From contig JAUNDK010000004.1 of assembly GCA_030526115.1 (NCBI GenBank), positions 19,910-83,909 of the forward strand: a DNA stretch of 64,000 nt, written 5' to 3'. The DNA is from Clostridia bacterium (GTDB lineage: Bacteria > Bacillota > Clostridia > Oscillospirales > Acutalibacteraceae). Both the position numbers and the translations under genes were made by a program. Positions within the stretch are counted from its first letter, which is position 1. Every line of letters begins with the position of its first letter. This document shows positions 51,997 through 60,307 of this stretch, piece after piece. Below the pieces are notes generated by a model, which saw nothing but the letters and a program-made list of their open reading frames with translations, was not told where the DNA came from and made no database searches.

Positions 51997-52482
51997 ATGA
52001 CAACTGCAATATATCCGGGAAGCTTTGACCCGGTAACACTCGGACACATGGATATTATCATGCGTGCCGCAAAAAATTTTGACAAGCTTATCGTAACCGT
52101 ACCGGTAAATCCGGATAAAAATGCAAGTTTTTCTGTTGAAGAGAGAATGGAACTTCTCAGAACAGCCATTGCAGATGCAGGTCTTAAAAATGTTGAAGTA
52201 GATTCCTGTGCAGGACTCCTTGCTGACTATGCAAGAGAGAAGAATGTTCAGGTTCTTATAAAAGGTCTCAGAGCTATGTCGGATTTTGAATATGAATTTC
52301 AGATGGCTCTCACCAACAAAAAGCTTAATCCCGATCTTGAGACAATGTTCCTTGCCACAACAAGCGAGAATATGTTCTTAAGTTCCAGCATGGTTAAGCA
52401 GATAGCGGGTTTTGGCGGAGAAATCTCCGAGTTTGTTCCCGCATGCATACTCGATACCATCAAAAGCAGACTGTATAAATAA
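51997..52482 (+). CDS. coaD: Phosphopantetheine adenylyltransferase CoaD
   Basis: 161 residues. Nucleotidyltransferase motif YPGSFDPVTLGHMDII (TxGH about residues 16-19), KGLRAMSDFEYE, and the C-terminal SSSMVKQIA. It makes dephospho-CoA from 4'-phosphopantetheine and ATP. It follows rsmD by 51 bp in the same operon. Confidence 0.97.
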   Translation: MTTAIYPGSFDPVTLGHMDIIMRAAKNFDKLIVTVPVNPDKNASFSVEERMELLRTAIADAGLKNVEVDSCAGLLADYAREKNVQVLIKGLRAMSDFEYEFQMALTNKKLNPDLETMFLATTSENMFLSSSMVKQIAGFGGEISEFVPACILDTIKSRLYK

Positions 52483-52499
52483 TAAGGAAGGAAATTATC

Positions 52500-53021
52500 A
52501 TGCCAAACAATCAGGCTACTATGGAAGATTTACTTGATGAGCTTCTTGACCTGTTCGATAAGGGTTTCAAGCTTCCGCTCACAGGTGGAAAGAGCTTTGT
52601 TGATACAGACGAGGCATCACAGATAATCGAAGAAATCAGAGAACTTATTCCTGAAGAAGTAAGAAAAGCCCAGGCTATGCTCGCCGACAGAGAGAGAATT
52701 ATTGCCGATGCAAGAAACGAGGCAGAGTCTCTTATCACTAATGCAAGAGCAGAGGCAGAGGCTGTTGTAAACCTCGCAAACCAGAAGGCGGAGACTCTCG
52801 TAAATCAGGAAGAGATCGTTCGCATTGCTCAGGCAAAGGCTGCAGAGCTTGAGAAGAAGGGTCAGGAGGAGTACAAGAACAGAATCAATGCTTCTTATGA
52901 CTATGTTGAGGAGTTCCTCAGACAGACAGATGCAGCATACACCGAGAATCTCGAAGACCTCAGAAAGGTCAGACAGAATATCAAGGAAAACAGACACAGA
53001 GAGATCGGAAATCTCGGCTGA
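52500..53021 (+). CDS. Coiled-coil protein of unknown function downstream of coaD
   Basis: 173 residues, largely helical. An N-terminal segment with a short hydrophobic patch (FKLPLTGGKSFVD) is followed by a long charged coiled coil (about residues 45-150) built of Ala/Glu heptads. DivIVA-like or ATP-synthase-b-like proteins show similar composition. A gene of this type often sits after coaD in clostridia, and its role is not known. Ribosome binding site AAGGAAGG. Confidence 0.75.
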   Translation: MPNNQATMEDLLDELLDLFDKGFKLPLTGGKSFVDTDEASQIIEEIRELIPEEVRKAQAMLADRERIIADARNEAESLITNARAEAEAVVNLANQKAETLVNQEEIVRIAQAKAAELEKKGQEEYKNRINASYDYVEEFLRQTDAAYTENLEDLRKVRQNIKENRHREIGNLG

Positions 53022-53027
53022 CTGACA

Positions 53028-53053
53028 GGGAATGCTTAGGCGTTCCCTTTTTT
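53028..53053 (+). terminator. Terminator of the rsmD-coaD operon
   Basis: GGGAATGC / GCGTTCCC with a TTAG loop followed by TTTTTT. It ends only 15 bp before the next start codon, so the downstream gene may depend on read-through or attenuation. Confidence 0.8.
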
Positions 53054-53067
53054 GATAGGAGAAACAA

Positions 53068-54018
53068 ATGATTAAGATAGACCTGATAACCGGTTTTCTC
53101 GGTTCCGGAAAAACGACCTTCATCAAAAAATATGTGAGTTATCTCGTTTCTCAGGGAAATCGTGTGGGCATACTCGAAAATGATTTCGGTGCAGTCAATG
53201 TGGATATGATGCTATTACAGGATATTGCCGGTGAAAACGTGGAGCTTGAGATGGTTGCAGGAGGCTGTGATTACGACTGTCATGTGAGACGTTTCAAGAC
53301 AAAGCTCATTTCCATGTATATGAGCGGTTATGACAGAGTAATAGTTGAACCCTCGGGAATTTTTGATGTGGATGAATTCTTCGATGTACTTCGTGAATCT
53401 CCCCTTGAAAACTGGTACGAAATCGGTAATGTAATTGCCGTGGTGGATGCAAAACTGGAAAATAATCTTTCCGCTCAGTCTGAGTATATGCTTGCTTCTC
53501 AGCTGGCATGTGCGGGTAAAGCTGTAATGTCACGCACTCAGAATGCAGGTGAAGCTGATATGCGGAACACCCTGAGTGTCATGAATTCAAGCCTTGAAAA
53601 ATCCGGATGCAGAAGAAGATTCACTCTCGATGAAATCGAAAGGGGCAACTGGTTCGAATTTTCAGATGATGATTTCGGGAGATTGTTAAAATCCGGTTAT
53701 CGCCTTGAGGATCACGTTAAACAGCAGTTCGGCAAAGAGAACAGTTTTGACAGCCTTTACTATATGAACAGTGATTTCACAGAAGACAGGCTGAAAGATG
53801 CGTGTGTTAAACTTATGAGTGATGAAAGCTGTGGAAAGGTGTTCAGAATAAAAGGGTTCTTCGAGGGTGAAGAAGGCTGGAAAGAGCTTAACGCCACAGT
53901 CGATAACATAAATATAAGCCCTGTTGAAAAAGGTCAGAAAATTGTTATAGTAATAGGTGAAAACCTGAACCCCGAAAACTGCGATAACATTATGCAGGCA
54001 AAAAACGGAGTTCTGTAA
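53068..54018 (+). CDS. CobW/COG0523-type metal chaperone GTPase, atypical
   Basis: 316 residues. Walker A GFLGSGKTT (about residues 9-17) and Walker B region VIVEPSGIFD (about 90-99) are typical of COG0523 GTPases, which deliver metals such as Zn or Co. The usual metal-binding CxCC is replaced by GGCDYDCHV (about 70-78). The C-terminal CobW_C domain is divergent and short. The gene is followed 13 bp later by a metallophosphoesterase, which might be its client. Metal identity is unknown. Confidence 0.85.
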   Translation: MIKIDLITGFLGSGKTTFIKKYVSYLVSQGNRVGILENDFGAVNVDMMLLQDIAGENVELEMVAGGCDYDCHVRRFKTKLISMYMSGYDRVIVEPSGIFDVDEFFDVLRESPLENWYEIGNVIAVVDAKLENNLSAQSEYMLASQLACAGKAVMSRTQNAGEADMRNTLSVMNSSLEKSGCRRRFTLDEIERGNWFEFSDDDFGRLLKSGYRLEDHVKQQFGKENSFDSLYYMNSDFTEDRLKDACVKLMSDESCGKVFRIKGFFEGEEGWKELNATVDNINISPVEKGQKIVIVIGENLNPENCDNIMQAKNGVL

Positions 54019-54031
54019 ATAAGGTGCGAAT

Positions 54032-55162
54032 ATGAAAACAGTAAACGAAAATTTTCTCTGTCATCCAAGTGTAATAGCGGTGGAAGATGAGTATCAGATT
54101 ATAGTTCCCGTAAAGGAGAGAATGCTCTTCTGGGTGGAGATAGGCGGAAAGAGGATATGCGACCACGCAAACGGAATACTCCGCTCCGAGACCATGGTTC
54201 ACAGGGTGAATGTACCCATGACTCTGCTTGACGAAGCAAAGAAATACACCGTGGTTTTCAGAAAAGTCATAGACCGTCAGCCGTATTTCCCGAAGTTCTT
54301 CAAAGAAGTAAGAGTTGAATATGATTTCAGACCCCTCACAAAAACCGAAGATATTCACATGTATATGCTCTCCGATGTTCACGGCATGAGGGAGGAGTCC
54401 GTAAAGGCGGCTTCTTATTTCGGTGATAAACTCGATGTGCTTCTCATGAACGGCGACATAGCAAACCACAGCGGAAACGTGGAGAACATCTGCCTTGCAT
54501 TCGAGATTATCTCTGACATAACAGGTGGAGAAATTCCGGTTATCTTCTCAAGGGGAAACCATGATAACAGAGGATTGTGCGCAGAGCTTCTCCCACAGAT
54601 AACACCAAACTATAACGGCAGAACTTTCTATACCGTAAAACTCGGACCCATATGGGCGGCACTTGTCGACTGCGGCGAGGACAAAGAGGATGCCCAGGAG
54701 GAATACGGCGGAACAATATGTTTCTCAGATTTCCGTGACGAAGAAGAACTTTGGTTAGACAGGGTATGCGATAAGAAGGAGTTTGAAAACTTCAGATATA
54801 AATTCATAATATCCCATATTCCGTTCACATGGAATAATACCGAGGCGGATGAGTTCGGCAATCACCCCTTCAATATCGAGGTGGAGCGTTACACCCGTTG
54901 GGCAAAGAAGATAAAAGATGGCATAAAGCCTGATTTAATGCTGTGCGGTCATCTTCACAGACTTGCGGTTTCGGATGTAGGCGGTGAGTTTGACTGCAAA
55001 GGTCAGCCGTGCCCTGTTCTTATCGGTGCAATGCCCATGAGAAAAGAGGGCCGCTACATAGGTTCCGCAATAGTGCTTAACCCCACGGAAGCAGAGATTA
55101 AATTTACCGATGATAACAGTAATGTTGTCGGAGAAGGCAAAGTCTGTTTTGGAGTGGGATAA
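54032..55162 (+). CDS. Calcineurin-like metallophosphoesterase
   Basis: 376 residues. An N-terminal domain of about 105 residues (beta-rich, possibly Ig-like) precedes a metallophosphoesterase core with LSDVHGM, NGDIANHSG, RGNHDNR and CGHLH (about residues 112-310), which supply the two-metal ligands. No signal peptide, so it is cytoplasmic. The substrate is unknown. Coupled to the COG0523 GTPase gene upstream, which could insert its metal. Confidence 0.88.
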   Translation: MKTVNENFLCHPSVIAVEDEYQIIVPVKERMLFWVEIGGKRICDHANGILRSETMVHRVNVPMTLLDEAKKYTVVFRKVIDRQPYFPKFFKEVRVEYDFRPLTKTEDIHMYMLSDVHGMREESVKAASYFGDKLDVLLMNGDIANHSGNVENICLAFEIISDITGGEIPVIFSRGNHDNRGLCAELLPQITPNYNGRTFYTVKLGPIWAALVDCGEDKEDAQEEYGGTICFSDFRDEEELWLDRVCDKKEFENFRYKFIISHIPFTWNNTEADEFGNHPFNIEVERYTRWAKKIKDGIKPDLMLCGHLHRLAVSDVGGEFDCKGQPCPVLIGAMPMRKEGRYIGSAIVLNPTEAEIKFTDDNSNVVGEGKVCFGVG

Positions 55163-55211
55163 ATTCTGTTTCCGGAATATTTCCAAAAGAGAAATGCAAA
55201 AAATGTTTTAC

Positions 55212-55239
55212 TTGAAATTTTTGCATAATGTGGTAAAAT
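55212..55239 (+). promoter_or_regulatory. Promoter of the ferredoxin gene
   Basis: TTGAAA (55212-55217) and TAAAAT (55234-55239), 16-nt spacer. Confidence 0.65.
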
Positions 55240-55292
55240 AGAGCTGTCAAAAATTGTTTTGACATAAACAAAATCTTACGGAGGTATATATC

Positions 55293-55463
55293 ATGGCATA
55301 CAAGATTTCTGATGAGTGCATCGCTTGTGGCGCTTGCGCAGCTTCCTGCCCAGTTGGAGCTATCTCTGAGGGCGACGGAAAGTACGTTATCGACGATTCT
55401 GCTTGCATCGAGTGCGGTGCTTGCGAGTCTGACTGCCCAGTAGGAGCACCAAAGGCTGAGTAA
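55293..55463 (+). CDS. 2[4Fe-4S] clostridial-type ferredoxin
   Basis: 56 residues: two near-identical halves with CIACGACAASCPVGAI and CIECGACESDCPVGA, eight Cys ligands for two [4Fe-4S] clusters. This is the main low-potential electron carrier for hydrogenases and pyruvate:ferredoxin oxidoreductase in the cytoplasm. It has its own promoter and terminator, a strong GGAGG, and highly biased codons. It is the likely redox partner of the hydrogenase at 32914. Confidence 0.97.
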   Translation: MAYKISDECIACGACAASCPVGAISEGDGKYVIDDSACIECGACESDCPVGAPKAE

Positions 55464-55500
55464 TTTTTAATTATTCGGGTGTACTGAAAAGGTAACTTAT

Positions 55501-55534
55501 AGCCGGAGCTGTTAATTCAGTTCCGGCTTTAGTT
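55501..55534 (+). terminator. Terminator of the ferredoxin gene
   Basis: AGCCGGA-g-CTG / CAG-t-TCCGGCT followed by a T-rich tail. Confidence 0.85.
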
Positions 55535-55604
55535 TTTGCTTTATTTTTATGGGAAAATAAGATATAATTTAGCGCATAAAGTAAATGAAAGAATCGGAGT
55601 TTGT

Positions 55605-56756
55605 ATGGCAGATTTTATAAGTGAAATTGAGGTTTCTCTCGAAAGCTGGCAGGCAGAGAGAGCAAAATATAATCTTGTGGATATTCGTGACGAGGCGGCA
55701 TATGTCTACGGTCATGTTCCGGGTTCGGTTAATATTCCCGAAGCCGATATATATAAGGATCCGGGCGTGTTACCTCTGAATCCGCTTCTTGTGTGCAGAG
55801 CGGGTACATCAAGCCTTGACCTTGCGGAACACCTTAGGGAACAGGGCGTGGAGGCTTTCTCCTTTACCCCGGGCTATGCCGGCTGGCTTCGTGAAATGCT
55901 CATGACAGAAGAGAACAAAGCGGCAGATGTAGAGGCATCCATACGCAAGAAGTTCACAAAGAAGATATGGCGCCGTTTTGCAGGAGCCGTAAAATCCTAT
56001 GAGCTTGTAAAACCGGGCGACAGCATTGCGGTATGTATAAGCGGCGGCAAAGACAGTATGCTCATGGCCAAGTGCTTTCAGGAGCTTAAGCGTCACAACA
56101 AGTTTCCGTTTGAAGTTAAGTACATAGTAATGGACCCGGGTTATTCCCCTGCAAACAGAGAAATTATCGAGAATAACCTGAAGCTGCTCAACATTCCGGC
56201 GGAGATTTTCGAGTCACAGATTTTTGAGTCCGTTTTCACCGTTGAGAAGAACCCATGTTACCTCTGCGCAAGAATGAGACGAGGCTATCTCTACGAAGAG
56301 GCAAAGAAGCTTGGCTGTAACAAAATTGCCCTCGGCCATCACTTTGACGATGTAATCGAGACAACTCTTATGAGTATGCTCTCAGGCGGCCAGATTCAGG
56401 GCATGATGCCAAAGCTCAAGAGCACATCTCACCCGGGAATGGAGATAATCCGTCCGCTTTATCTTATCCGAGAGGACGATATCAAGCACTGGAGAGATTA
56501 CAACGGACTTTACTTCCTGCAGTGTGCATGCAAGTTCACAGAGACCTGCACCACCTGTCATACAGGCGAGGGCCCGACAGGCTCCCGCAGAATGGAGACA
56601 AAGAAGCTCATTCAGGAAATTAAGAAAACCAACCCGCAGGTTGAGGCCAATATTTTCCATTCCATGGAGAACGTCATGCTCGATACCGTAATCCGTTACA
56701 AGAAGAACGGCGTGGTTCATTCCTTCCTTGATGATTATGATGAATCCGAAGATTAA
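55605..56756 (+). CDS. Rhodanese-TtcA-type tRNA thiolation protein
   Basis: 383 residues. An N-terminal rhodanese-like domain (residues about 1-105, with candidate sulfur-carrying Cys in LLVCRAGTSS) is fused to a PP-loop ATPase of the TtcA family (SGGKDSMLMA about 148; CYLCARMRR; final CTTCHTGEG). TtcA makes 2-thiocytidine in tRNA and binds a [4Fe-4S] cluster. ATG 55605 is chosen with GGAG just upstream; the longer frame lacks a site. The rhodanese part could deliver sulfur directly. Confidence 0.88.
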   Translation: MADFISEIEVSLESWQAERAKYNLVDIRDEAAYVYGHVPGSVNIPEADIYKDPGVLPLNPLLVCRAGTSSLDLAEHLREQGVEAFSFTPGYAGWLREMLMTEENKAADVEASIRKKFTKKIWRRFAGAVKSYELVKPGDSIAVCISGGKDSMLMAKCFQELKRHNKFPFEVKYIVMDPGYSPANREIIENNLKLLNIPAEIFESQIFESVFTVEKNPCYLCARMRRGYLYEEAKKLGCNKIALGHHFDDVIETTLMSMLSGGQIQGMMPKLKSTSHPGMEIIRPLYLIREDDIKHWRDYNGLYFLQCACKFTETCTTCHTGEGPTGSRRMETKKLIQEIKKTNPQVEANIFHSMENVMLDTVIRYKKNGVVHSFLDDYDESED

Positions 56757-57345
56757 GAAATATATAGAGGAAAATATCCTTACGAGATACGATAATTTCT
56801 CAGACGGTCACGACAGAAGCCATGTGGAGTCGGTGATAAGCACTGCTGTCAGCTCCGCACGGGAATTAAATCTCGATGAGAACATAGCCTACACTGCGGC
56901 GGCATACCACGATGTTGGAATCGACCGGGGCAGAAAATTCCACCATGTGTATTCGAGGGAGTTTTTCCTTGCGGATGAAAATATAAAGGAATTCTTCACC
57001 CCTGAGGAGCTTGATATAATCGCCGATGCCATCGAGGATCACAGAGCTTCTTCCGACAAGGAACCGAGGAGCATTTACGGCAGAATTGTTGCCGATGCCG
57101 ACCATGCCTACGACTGCAGGGAGCTTATTCGCAGAACCGTGCTTTTCGGAAATGTGCATTACCCCGAACTCAGCGATGAGGAAAAGCTCGAGAGGGCATA
57201 CAGCCATTTAAGTGAGAAATACGGCCCGGAGGGATATATACACTTTTTCCTTGAAACCGACAGCATGAGAAAAGAGCGTGAAGCCTTTTACACCATGCTC
57301 GAAAATAAAGAACAGATATATGAGGAGTGCAGAAAGTATTTATGA
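56740..57345 (+). CDS. HD-domain phosphohydrolase
   Basis: About 201 residues. HD motif residues lie in HDRSHVESV, YHDVGIDRG (His-Asp pair about 51) and DHRASS (about 96). It probably hydrolyses a phosphate ester or nucleotide in the cytoplasm. The start lies inside the end of the tRNA-thiolation gene; ATGs at 56731, 56737 and 56740 are possible and no ribosome binding site decides between them, so translation is probably coupled. Confidence 0.85.
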   Translation: MNPKIKKYIEENILTRYDNFSDGHDRSHVESVISTAVSSARELNLDENIAYTAAAYHDVGIDRGRKFHHVYSREFFLADENIKEFFTPEELDIIADAIEDHRASSDKEPRSIYGRIVADADHAYDCRELIRRTVLFGNVHYPELSDEEKLERAYSHLSEKYGPEGYIHFFLETDSMRKEREAFYTMLENKEQIYEECRKYL

Positions 57346-57533
57346 GCGTTAAGAGTATAGTAAACAGACATAAAATGAAACTTGCCGAAAAAGAGGGCAG
57401 ACTTGATAAGCAGAATCTTAAATCTCAGTTAAGCTATAAAAATGGTTTATCCGACGGCTTTGTTCTCGGAACGGTATTCGGAACCTGTGTTGCTTTTCTT
57501 GCATACCTCTTTGTGACAGACGATGATGAATAA
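57342..57533 (+). CDS. Small single-span membrane protein (YtxH-like size and layout)
   Basis: 63 residues: a basic N-terminal half, then one membrane helix (about 40-57: FVLGTVFGTCVAFLAYLFV) and an acidic end. It overlaps the previous gene (ATGA) and the next by 11 bp. Function unknown. Confidence 0.7.
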   Translation: MSVKSIVNRHKMKLAEKEGRLDKQNLKSQLSYKNGLSDGFVLGTVFGTCVAFLAYLFVTDDDE

Positions 57534-58251
57534 TCTGACAGGCAATTGGGAACCCCTTGGAAAAAAGGCGAAAGTCTTTGTAACAAGGGAGCATTCCTTT
57601 AATACAGATACAATACTGCTCGCAAATTTTGCGGCCCCGAGGCATAAGGACAATGTGGCGGATTTCGGCACAGGTTGCGGAACCATTCCACTTATCTGGG
57701 CGGCAAGATACGAGCCTAAATCAATAACAGCCGTAGAGCTTCAGGACCGGGCTTACACTCAGGCAAAGATGAGCATAGATGAGTGCGGTTTTGACATAAA
57801 TCTCGTTCAGGGTGATGTAAACAATTACCGAGAACTTTTTCCTCATCAGGACCTTGATTTAATATCCTGTAACCCACCTTACAAGGCAGACGGTACAGGC
57901 ATAAAGAACGATAATAAAAACATGACCATCGCAAGGCACGAGGATAACCTCAGCCTCGAACAGCTGGCGGCAGCGGCAAAGTTTGCCCTGAAATTCGGTG
58001 GAAGGCTGTGTATATGCCAGCGTCCCGAGAGACTCTCCGATGCCATGAATATTTTCAGGGAATATCAGCTTGAGTCGAAAAAACTCCGTCTTGTGCAGAC
58101 AAGAAAGGATAAGGCTCCCTTTATATTCCTGCTGGAATGCAAGCGTGGCGCAAAGCCGGGTCTTGAGATTATGCCCACACTCATACTTGAGGAAAACGGA
58201 GAAACAACCCCGGAAATGCTGGAGATTTACGGCGACTACAAAACAAACTGA
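57523..58251 (+). CDS. TrmN6/YfiC-like tRNA adenine-N6 methyltransferase
   Basis: 242 residues. SAM-binding VADFGTGCGTIPL (about residues 44-56) and the amino-methyltransferase motif SCNPPYKADG (about 117-126) are diagnostic of the tRNA1(Val) A37-N6 group. The gene following encodes RsmI, a common neighbour in Firmicutes (yabB-yabC order). It starts 11 bp inside the preceding small gene. Confidence 0.9.
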   Translation: MMNNLTGNWEPLGKKAKVFVTREHSFNTDTILLANFAAPRHKDNVADFGTGCGTIPLIWAARYEPKSITAVELQDRAYTQAKMSIDECGFDINLVQGDVNNYRELFPHQDLDLISCNPPYKADGTGIKNDNKNMTIARHEDNLSLEQLAAAAKFALKFGGRLCICQRPERLSDAMNIFREYQLESKKLRLVQTRKDKAPFIFLLECKRGAKPGLEIMPTLILEENGETTPEMLEIYGDYKTN

Positions 58252-58265
58252 GAAAGATATTGAAT

Positions 58266-59168
58266 ATGGAAAATATATTTGATCTTCCCGAGGAGAATCT
58301 CGAGGAAGAAGTAGGTTTTACAGATACAAAAAATGAAATAAAAAAGGGCTGTCTTTATGTGGTGGGAACACCCATAGGTAATCTCTCCGATTTTTCACCG
58401 AGAGCGGTTCACACCCTCGGCAATGTGGATTTCATCGCCGCAGAGGATACCAGAGTTACCATGAAGCTTCTCAACCACTTCGGCCTGCGCAAGCCGCTCA
58501 TCTCCTATTTTGAGCACAACAAGCTTCAGAAGGGAGATGTAATCTGCGACAGAATTCAGTCAGGCGAAAGCTGTGCGCTTGTGAGCGATGCGGGTATGCC
58601 TGCAATCAGTGACCCGGGTGAGATGCTCGTTGCCCAGTGTGCGGAAAGAGGAATTCCAGTATATGTTGTTCCGGGCCCCACAGCCATGGCTTCGGCTCTG
58701 GCGGTTTCAGGTCTTGCCACAGGCAGATTCACTTTCGAGGGCTTTTTAAGCATGAACAAGAAGAGCCGCAGAGATCACCTCGATGAAGTTAAAAACGAAA
58801 AGCGCACCATGGTTTTCTATGAGGCTCCTCATAAACTGCTCAACACTTTGAAGGATATGCTGAATACCTTCGGTAACAGAAGAATCGCCCTTGTGCGTGA
58901 ACTCACAAAAATTCACGAGGAAGTAAAGCGCACAACTTTATCAGAAGCAGTCGACTTTTATTCCGAGAACCCGCCTAAGGGAGAGTTTGTACTTGTTATA
59001 GAGGGTGCAAAGGAAGAGGCGAAAGCGGAGCTTAGTTTAGACGATGCCCTCAGCATTGCAAGGGAGAAAATCGCCCTGGGCATGAGTGCATCCATGGCGG
59101 CAAAAGAGGCGGCGGCAGAGACTGGCTTCCGCAAAAATGAGATTTACAAAATTGTCAGTGCCGAATAA
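58266..59168 (+). CDS. rsmI: 16S rRNA 2'-O-ribose methyltransferase RsmI
   Basis: 300 residues. Tetrapyrrole-methylase-fold motifs VVGTPIGNLSD (about 30-40), AEDTRVT, SDAGMPAISDPG and PGPTAMASALAVSGL are all present. It methylates C1402 of 16S rRNA. A charged N-terminal extension of about 25 residues precedes the fold. ATG 58266 is preferred; the ribosome binding site is weak. It is last in the run from 55605. Confidence 0.95.
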   Translation: MENIFDLPEENLEEEVGFTDTKNEIKKGCLYVVGTPIGNLSDFSPRAVHTLGNVDFIAAEDTRVTMKLLNHFGLRKPLISYFEHNKLQKGDVICDRIQSGESCALVSDAGMPAISDPGEMLVAQCAERGIPVYVVPGPTAMASALAVSGLATGRFTFEGFLSMNKKSRRDHLDEVKNEKRTMVFYEAPHKLLNTLKDMLNTFGNRRIALVRELTKIHEEVKRTTLSEAVDFYSENPPKGEFVLVIEGAKEEAKAELSLDDALSIAREKIALGMSASMAAKEAAAETGFRKNEIYKIVSAE

Positions 59169-59222
59169 TGTGTGAAATTTTTGTTGAATATTCTAAATTT
59201 GTTTTTATAAGTGTTTTAAGTA

Positions 59223-59251
59223 TTCACAAATAAACATCATTGTGATAGAAT
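59223..59251 (+). promoter_or_regulatory. Inverted repeat overlapping the -10 region of the isomerase promoter
   Basis: TTCACAA (59223-59229) and TTGTGA (59240-59245), ten bases apart, directly followed by TAGAAT (59246-59251). The arrangement suggests a repressor operator; the regulator is unknown. Confidence 0.45.
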
Positions 59252-59294
59252 ATGTCCGTTACTGAAATATAGTCAGTAGGGAGGAAATTTAACA

Positions 59295-60197
59295 ATGAAA
59301 TTAGGAATTATAGTAAGACCGGAAGCAGATGCTATCCGTCACGCAAAGGAACTCGGACTTGACTTTGTTGAGATGGACCTCAACTATCCAAAGTGGTTCG
59401 GTAAGCCAATGGCAGAGATTCAGCCATTACTCCCGGAGCTCAAGGCAGCTTTCGAGGAGACAGGCATGGAGTGCGGCTCTGTTGGCCGCTGGGCATCCCA
59501 GATCATCGCTGACGACGGTTCCATGATCGAAGAGGAGTGGAACGAGGTTAAGGCTGTTATCGATTTCGGTGCTGAGCTCGGTGCTACTCACTACCTCTGC
59601 TCCGTTGGTTACAACGATAATCTCACATACTACGGCAACATCACAGCTGCTATCAAGGCTCTCAGAGAGATTGTTGCTTATGCAAAAGAGAAGGGCATGA
59701 CAACATCTATCGTTAACTGCATCATGGGTAACAACTACATCCGTACACCTGAGCAGTGGAAGCTCGTTCTCGATGAGGTTCCGGGTCTTACAATCAAGTA
59801 TGACCCATCCCATAGCTTTGTTCACGGCGGTGACAAGGGCGCATACCTCAGAGAGGCTATGCAGTGGGGCGACCGTTTCGGTTATTGCCACATCAAGGGT
59901 GTTATCCAGCTCGGTGATTCCAGAGAAGTTTACCACTGGAAGGATATGGACATTGCAAGAGAGCTTCCTGAGTACGGCCCATATGCAATGGCTAACAGAG
60001 ATGCAGACGGCAATCTCTATGACAACCCACCTGCAGGTATTGACTCCATCAACTGGAGAGCATTCTTCGCAGCTCTTTATCAGCACCACTATGACGGTTA
60101 CCTCTCCATTGAGCCACACTCCCCAACATGGCAGGGCGAGCTCGGTGAGAAGGGCGTTAAGTACACAATCAAGTACATCAGAGATCTCATGCTCTAA
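59295..60197 (+). CDS. Sugar phosphate isomerase/epimerase-like TIM-barrel protein, highly expressed
   Basis: 300 residues of the xylose-isomerase-like TIM barrel (AP endonuclease 2 family). Metal ligands are probable in the E-x-D-L segment near residue 27, IKYDPSH (about 169-175), YCHIKG (about 198), and a final SIEPHS. Substrates in the family range from sugars to inositol derivatives; nothing in the context decides. Strong AGGGAGG site and codon bias as extreme as in adhE suggest an abundant enzyme of central importance. It is a single-gene unit with terminator. Confidence 0.85.
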   Translation: MKLGIIVRPEADAIRHAKELGLDFVEMDLNYPKWFGKPMAEIQPLLPELKAAFEETGMECGSVGRWASQIIADDGSMIEEEWNEVKAVIDFGAELGATHYLCSVGYNDNLTYYGNITAAIKALREIVAYAKEKGMTTSIVNCIMGNNYIRTPEQWKLVLDEVPGLTIKYDPSHSFVHGGDKGAYLREAMQWGDRFGYCHIKGVIQLGDSREVYHWKDMDIARELPEYGPYAMANRDADGNLYDNPPAGIDSINWRAFFAALYQHHYDGYLSIEPHSPTWQGELGEKGVKYTIKYIRDLML

Positions 60198-60214
60198 TGC
60201 TTTGAATTTTTTCG

Positions 60215-60240
60215 GGGACTCCTCACGGGGTCCCTTTTTC
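60215..60240 (+). terminator. Terminator of the isomerase gene
   Basis: GGGACTCC / GGGGTCCC with a TCAC loop followed by TTTTT. Confidence 0.85.
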
Positions 60241-60307
60241 TTTTGTTGAAAAAGTGGGGAAGCGGTAGTATAATCTATCGGAAAGAAAAAATGAAAGAAG
60301 ATGTGAA

